A stretch of DNA of 23,992 nt. Origin: Alphaproteobacteria bacterium. GTDB taxonomy: Bacteria; Pseudomonadota; Alphaproteobacteria; UBA2136; JALTLI01. Positions 22,901 to 23,992 of this stretch are shown here, one piece after another. The stretch spans positions 1 to 23,992 of the forward strand of contig JALTLI010000050.1 in the NCBI GenBank assembly GCA_027005635.1, written 5' to 3'. The notes beneath the pieces are model-generated. The model had not been told where the DNA came from. It saw only the letters and a program-made list of their open reading frames with translations, and made no database searches. Position 1 is the first letter of the stretch. Every line of letters starts with the position of its first letter. The position numbers and the translations under genes are program-made.

Positions 22901-23991
22901 AAACCGTCTTCACCATCTGTTACAGCCCAGCTAATATCATCACTTCCAGTTCCAATTGTTTTACCAAATGTTTTAACTGTCATACCATTTTTAGTAACTA
23001 CATGAGTATTATTTCCGTTGATATCACTAGCATCAGGATCTAATCTGAATATAGTTGAACCAGTAGTATTAGAATTTAAATCATAGGTATATGAACCGTC
23101 ACTATTCATAACAAGATCACCATAATCACCATTAACAGTAACATTACCGCCAGTAGGAATAGTATAATCAACTCCATTAAATGTTACAGTTGTTACTTGT
23201 GCTGGGGCATCTGCGCCAATATCATCTGCGGCACCGGCACCACCGTTAACACCAGTAATTACATTACCGTCTGTACTATTACCAGTAAATAAGTTTACGT
23301 CATCAAAAGCAGTTGGTGCATCATCAAACACATTTACGCTTAAGCTACTAGAAACTTCATCACCATCTGCATCAATTGCTTTAAAGCCAAAGTTTAATGT
23401 CATTTCATCATTAGGATTACTTGCATCAGCATGATCCATAGCAATAAATTGATTGTAAGAATAATTACCATTAGATTGGATATCTAGGGTAAATACTGTT
23501 TCTGCGCCAGCAACACCTGTGTAAGTATTACCAACTAAAGTAACAATAACAGGAACACCATTTGCAGTTAAACTACCGCCAGCTACTGAGCCACCAAAGT
23601 TAAAACTTGATGCATCTGTTGCGGCAAATGTTCCAGGGCCATCACCACCAAAGTTAGCAGTTAGTGTTCCGTTATTAGAAATAACTACACCTAAACCTGT
23701 TTCATCTACATTTAATGCTTCAGGATCAGTTATAATTGGTTGATCATCACCAGGAGTAACAGTAATTTTCACTGTTGCTGTATCTGTTCCGCCATTTCCA
23801 TCACTGATTGTGTAGGTATAACTATCATTTCCATCGTATCCAGCGTTCGGCGTGTATGTAAATGAACCGTCAGTATTTACTGTTACTGTTCCGTTTGTTG
23901 GTTGAGTAAAGCTTGTTACTGTTAATGGATCACCTTCAGGGTCTGTATCATTTCCAAGCACACCATTTGGTACTATGGTTAATACTGTATC
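19933..23991 (-). CDS. Large RTX/cadherin-like adhesin, C-terminal 1352 residues (5' end outside window)
   Basis: The frame is open to the right edge; a GTG at 23961 lies inside a cadherin-like repeat (VLTIVPNGVLGNDTDPEGD) and is not a start. From the edge inward: a cadherin/VCBS-like repeat (YTPNAGYDGNDSYTYTISDG), a T1SS-143/DUF5801-like repeat (LNVDETGLGVVIS), further Ig-like blocks, two nearly duplicated ~137-residue units (21617-22449), a DUF4114 domain (EVDVPEGYEIAFFLIADG ... LGGDKDFEDAIFDV, about 20890-21270), six Ca-binding nonapeptides of the GGxGxDxL type (about 20325-20505), and a C-terminal ~100 residues ending TVVEE that should carry the type I secretion signal. It is a secreted or surface biofilm adhesin, with Asp-rich Ca sites. 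No T1SS genes are visible here. Confidence 0.9.
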   Translation of the reverse strand, partial: DTVLTIVPNGVLGNDTDPEGDPLTVTSFTQPTNGTVTVNTDGSFTYTPNAGYDGNDSYTYTISDGNGGTDTATVKITVTPGDDQPIITDPEALNVDETGLGVVISNNGTLTANFGGDGPGTFAATDASSFNFGGSVAGGSLTANGVPVIVTLVGNTYTGVAGAETVFTLDIQSNGNYSYNQFIAMDHADASNPNDEMTLNFGFKAIDADGDEVSSSLSVNVFDDAPTAFDDVNLFTGNSTDGNVITGVNGGAGAADDIGADAPAQVTTVTFNGVDYTIPTGGNVTVNGDYGDLVMNSDGSYTYDLNSNTTGSTIFRLDPDASDINGNNTHVVTKNGMTVKTFGKTIGTGSDDISWAVTDGEDGFGVGHNGSKVYGNNEGLNVAFDVPVETITVKIGDIGSNNVNGAFDVTVKFTDGTTATQDFSVGTPTDYVSTLTFSGSDFGFAGKEIASVDLYSNNHVGTLAGKISWTLVDLLAETGGTSGSDVFTYSIVDADGDPASATLTFDPQQPPAANILSDDDEYIYVKENDGLVAGQFNILDNTTNPDGPSVETIQTVDNVFIQSNGAPVGGITITQLENVSADGRAVFQLEDTAGKTATIIVQTDGEVLFTNDQGIFNHLNDGERPYIHVEYTVTDGQDVDSSLARIKIKGAGHDDKNILSDGDEYIYINENESIAEGVFNILDNTNNPDGPNPATVLSVNNVFIQSNGAPVSGITITQSQTLASDGNAVFTLTNGTNTATITVQPDGDVIFDNGDNLFDNLNDGQTPYIHIEYTVTDGINTDNSLARIKPRGEDDPNQPPVVEITPNGTGVVVAIEETTQNHEFASSTNDFPDTQEGVRLDNSEIYGTNSTNLTAQFDTTATVNFVSEGAGYHNVLGSYLVNPTTGAIQSVRILSPNLSADGSGGDLVAGDLLAEVDVPEGYEIAFFLIADGYDVLNGLSGDINAIDAFEFRNPNGSASLVTDSEAELVFTSSGECFNNLKVYHSSYPDLNPDDIEHTTSGTQGEALRIGFEDLFLGGDKDFEDAIFDVTFAPKTALSLADTLLTTGDTSTVITDPDSTMLQKATIEISQGYQTGDMLKVGDTAGLTVTQNGVIGGTYQIVLEGDAPLATYENVIEAMSFSNDASIPVSGTRYFSVQVEDTTGLVSNLEEQYINVTEPAQVGTAGDDVIAGDSSNNMLVGEAGDDILSGNAGDDVLLGGDGNDTLTGGAGNDILMAGAGDDILSTDLSDFRIDGSSGFDTLVLEASSNPLNVNASTDLADVSGIEQIDMTNSQTGDSLSITTTDIVRISDSGSLFVQGDNGDAVNATEFTVRGSDVTNTEGTVFATYTNGDGSADLFVELGLTLNGTTVVEE
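21617..22449 (-). repeat. Tandem duplication within the adhesin gene
   Basis: Two units of about 408 bases, offset by about 426, encode aligned blocks that start ILSD[DG]DEYIY and share NPDGP, NVFIQSNGAPV, GITITQ, IHVEYTVTDG or IHIEYTVTDG, and SLARIK. Protein identity is clearly above half by eye. The units correspond to about 22042-22449 (first in the protein) and 21617-22023. Confidence 0.8.
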
Positions 23992-23992
23992 T

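Noticed and set aside
23959..23961. GTG as the start of the adhesin
   Set aside because: The frame stays open to the window edge and the codons before it encode the beginning of the same cadherin-like repeat.

Overview
The window is AT-rich (roughly a third G+C by eye) and most likely comes from an alphaproteobacterium. The best taxonomic clue is the RluC-type pseudouridine synthase, whose N-terminal S4 region has the form I know from alphaproteobacterial RluC. The tyrosine integrase type, the tRNA-Pro and AsmA genes and the type I-secreted RTX adhesin are compatible with this. No 16S or other strong marker is present, so the genus is not resolved. Stop codon use is standard: TAA, TAG or TGA end intact genes.

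Left part (1-7682, + strand): a tightly packed operon built on a type I restriction-modification system. In order it carries the 3' end of an MNT-type nucleotidyltransferase, a membrane-anchored HEPN-like protein, a DUF4160 protein, hsdS, a DUF6978 protein, a DUF1828/DUF1829 protein, a short relic of the hsdR 5' end, a DUF3800 protein, and hsdR. Most joints are ATGA or short overlaps. hsdM is not in the window and is presumably upstream. The hsdR 5' end occurs twice, on either side of the DUF3800 gene, which looks like a recombination scar. The combination of a putative MNT-HEPN toxin-antitoxin pair, two genes of unknown function that I know as a pair, and a DUF3800 gene between hsd genes is the strongest candidate for an unusual composite defence locus.

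Middle part (7710-12513, - strand): a hipB-hipA toxin-antitoxin operon with an inverted-repeat operator, followed by a metallophosphoesterase gene broken by one in-frame TAA. A 516-base gap holds several palindromes and the first copy of a dispersed repeat. Next comes a DMT-transporter/GGDEF diguanylate cyclase fusion with a small basic membrane protein in front of it. A second copy of the dispersed repeat and a cluster of alternative hairpins lie beyond.

Island edge (12814-16380, - strand): an unrecognised lysine-rich protein, an unrecognised protein with a basic C-terminal tail, a tyrosine integrase inactivated by a TGA codon and an apparent internal deletion, and an AbiU2/HEPN-like cargo gene. 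The attachment region follows: four exact-period decamers, copies of a TGGGACA motif, and a T-arm-like fragment of a tRNA 3' end. This is very probably one boundary of an integrated element. The other boundary was not found in the window.

Right part (16400-23992, - strand): backbone-like genes, namely tRNA-Pro(TGG), an AsmA-family protein and an rluC-like gene, then a hairpin terminator and the last 1352 residues of a large RTX/cadherin-like adhesin that enters from the right edge.
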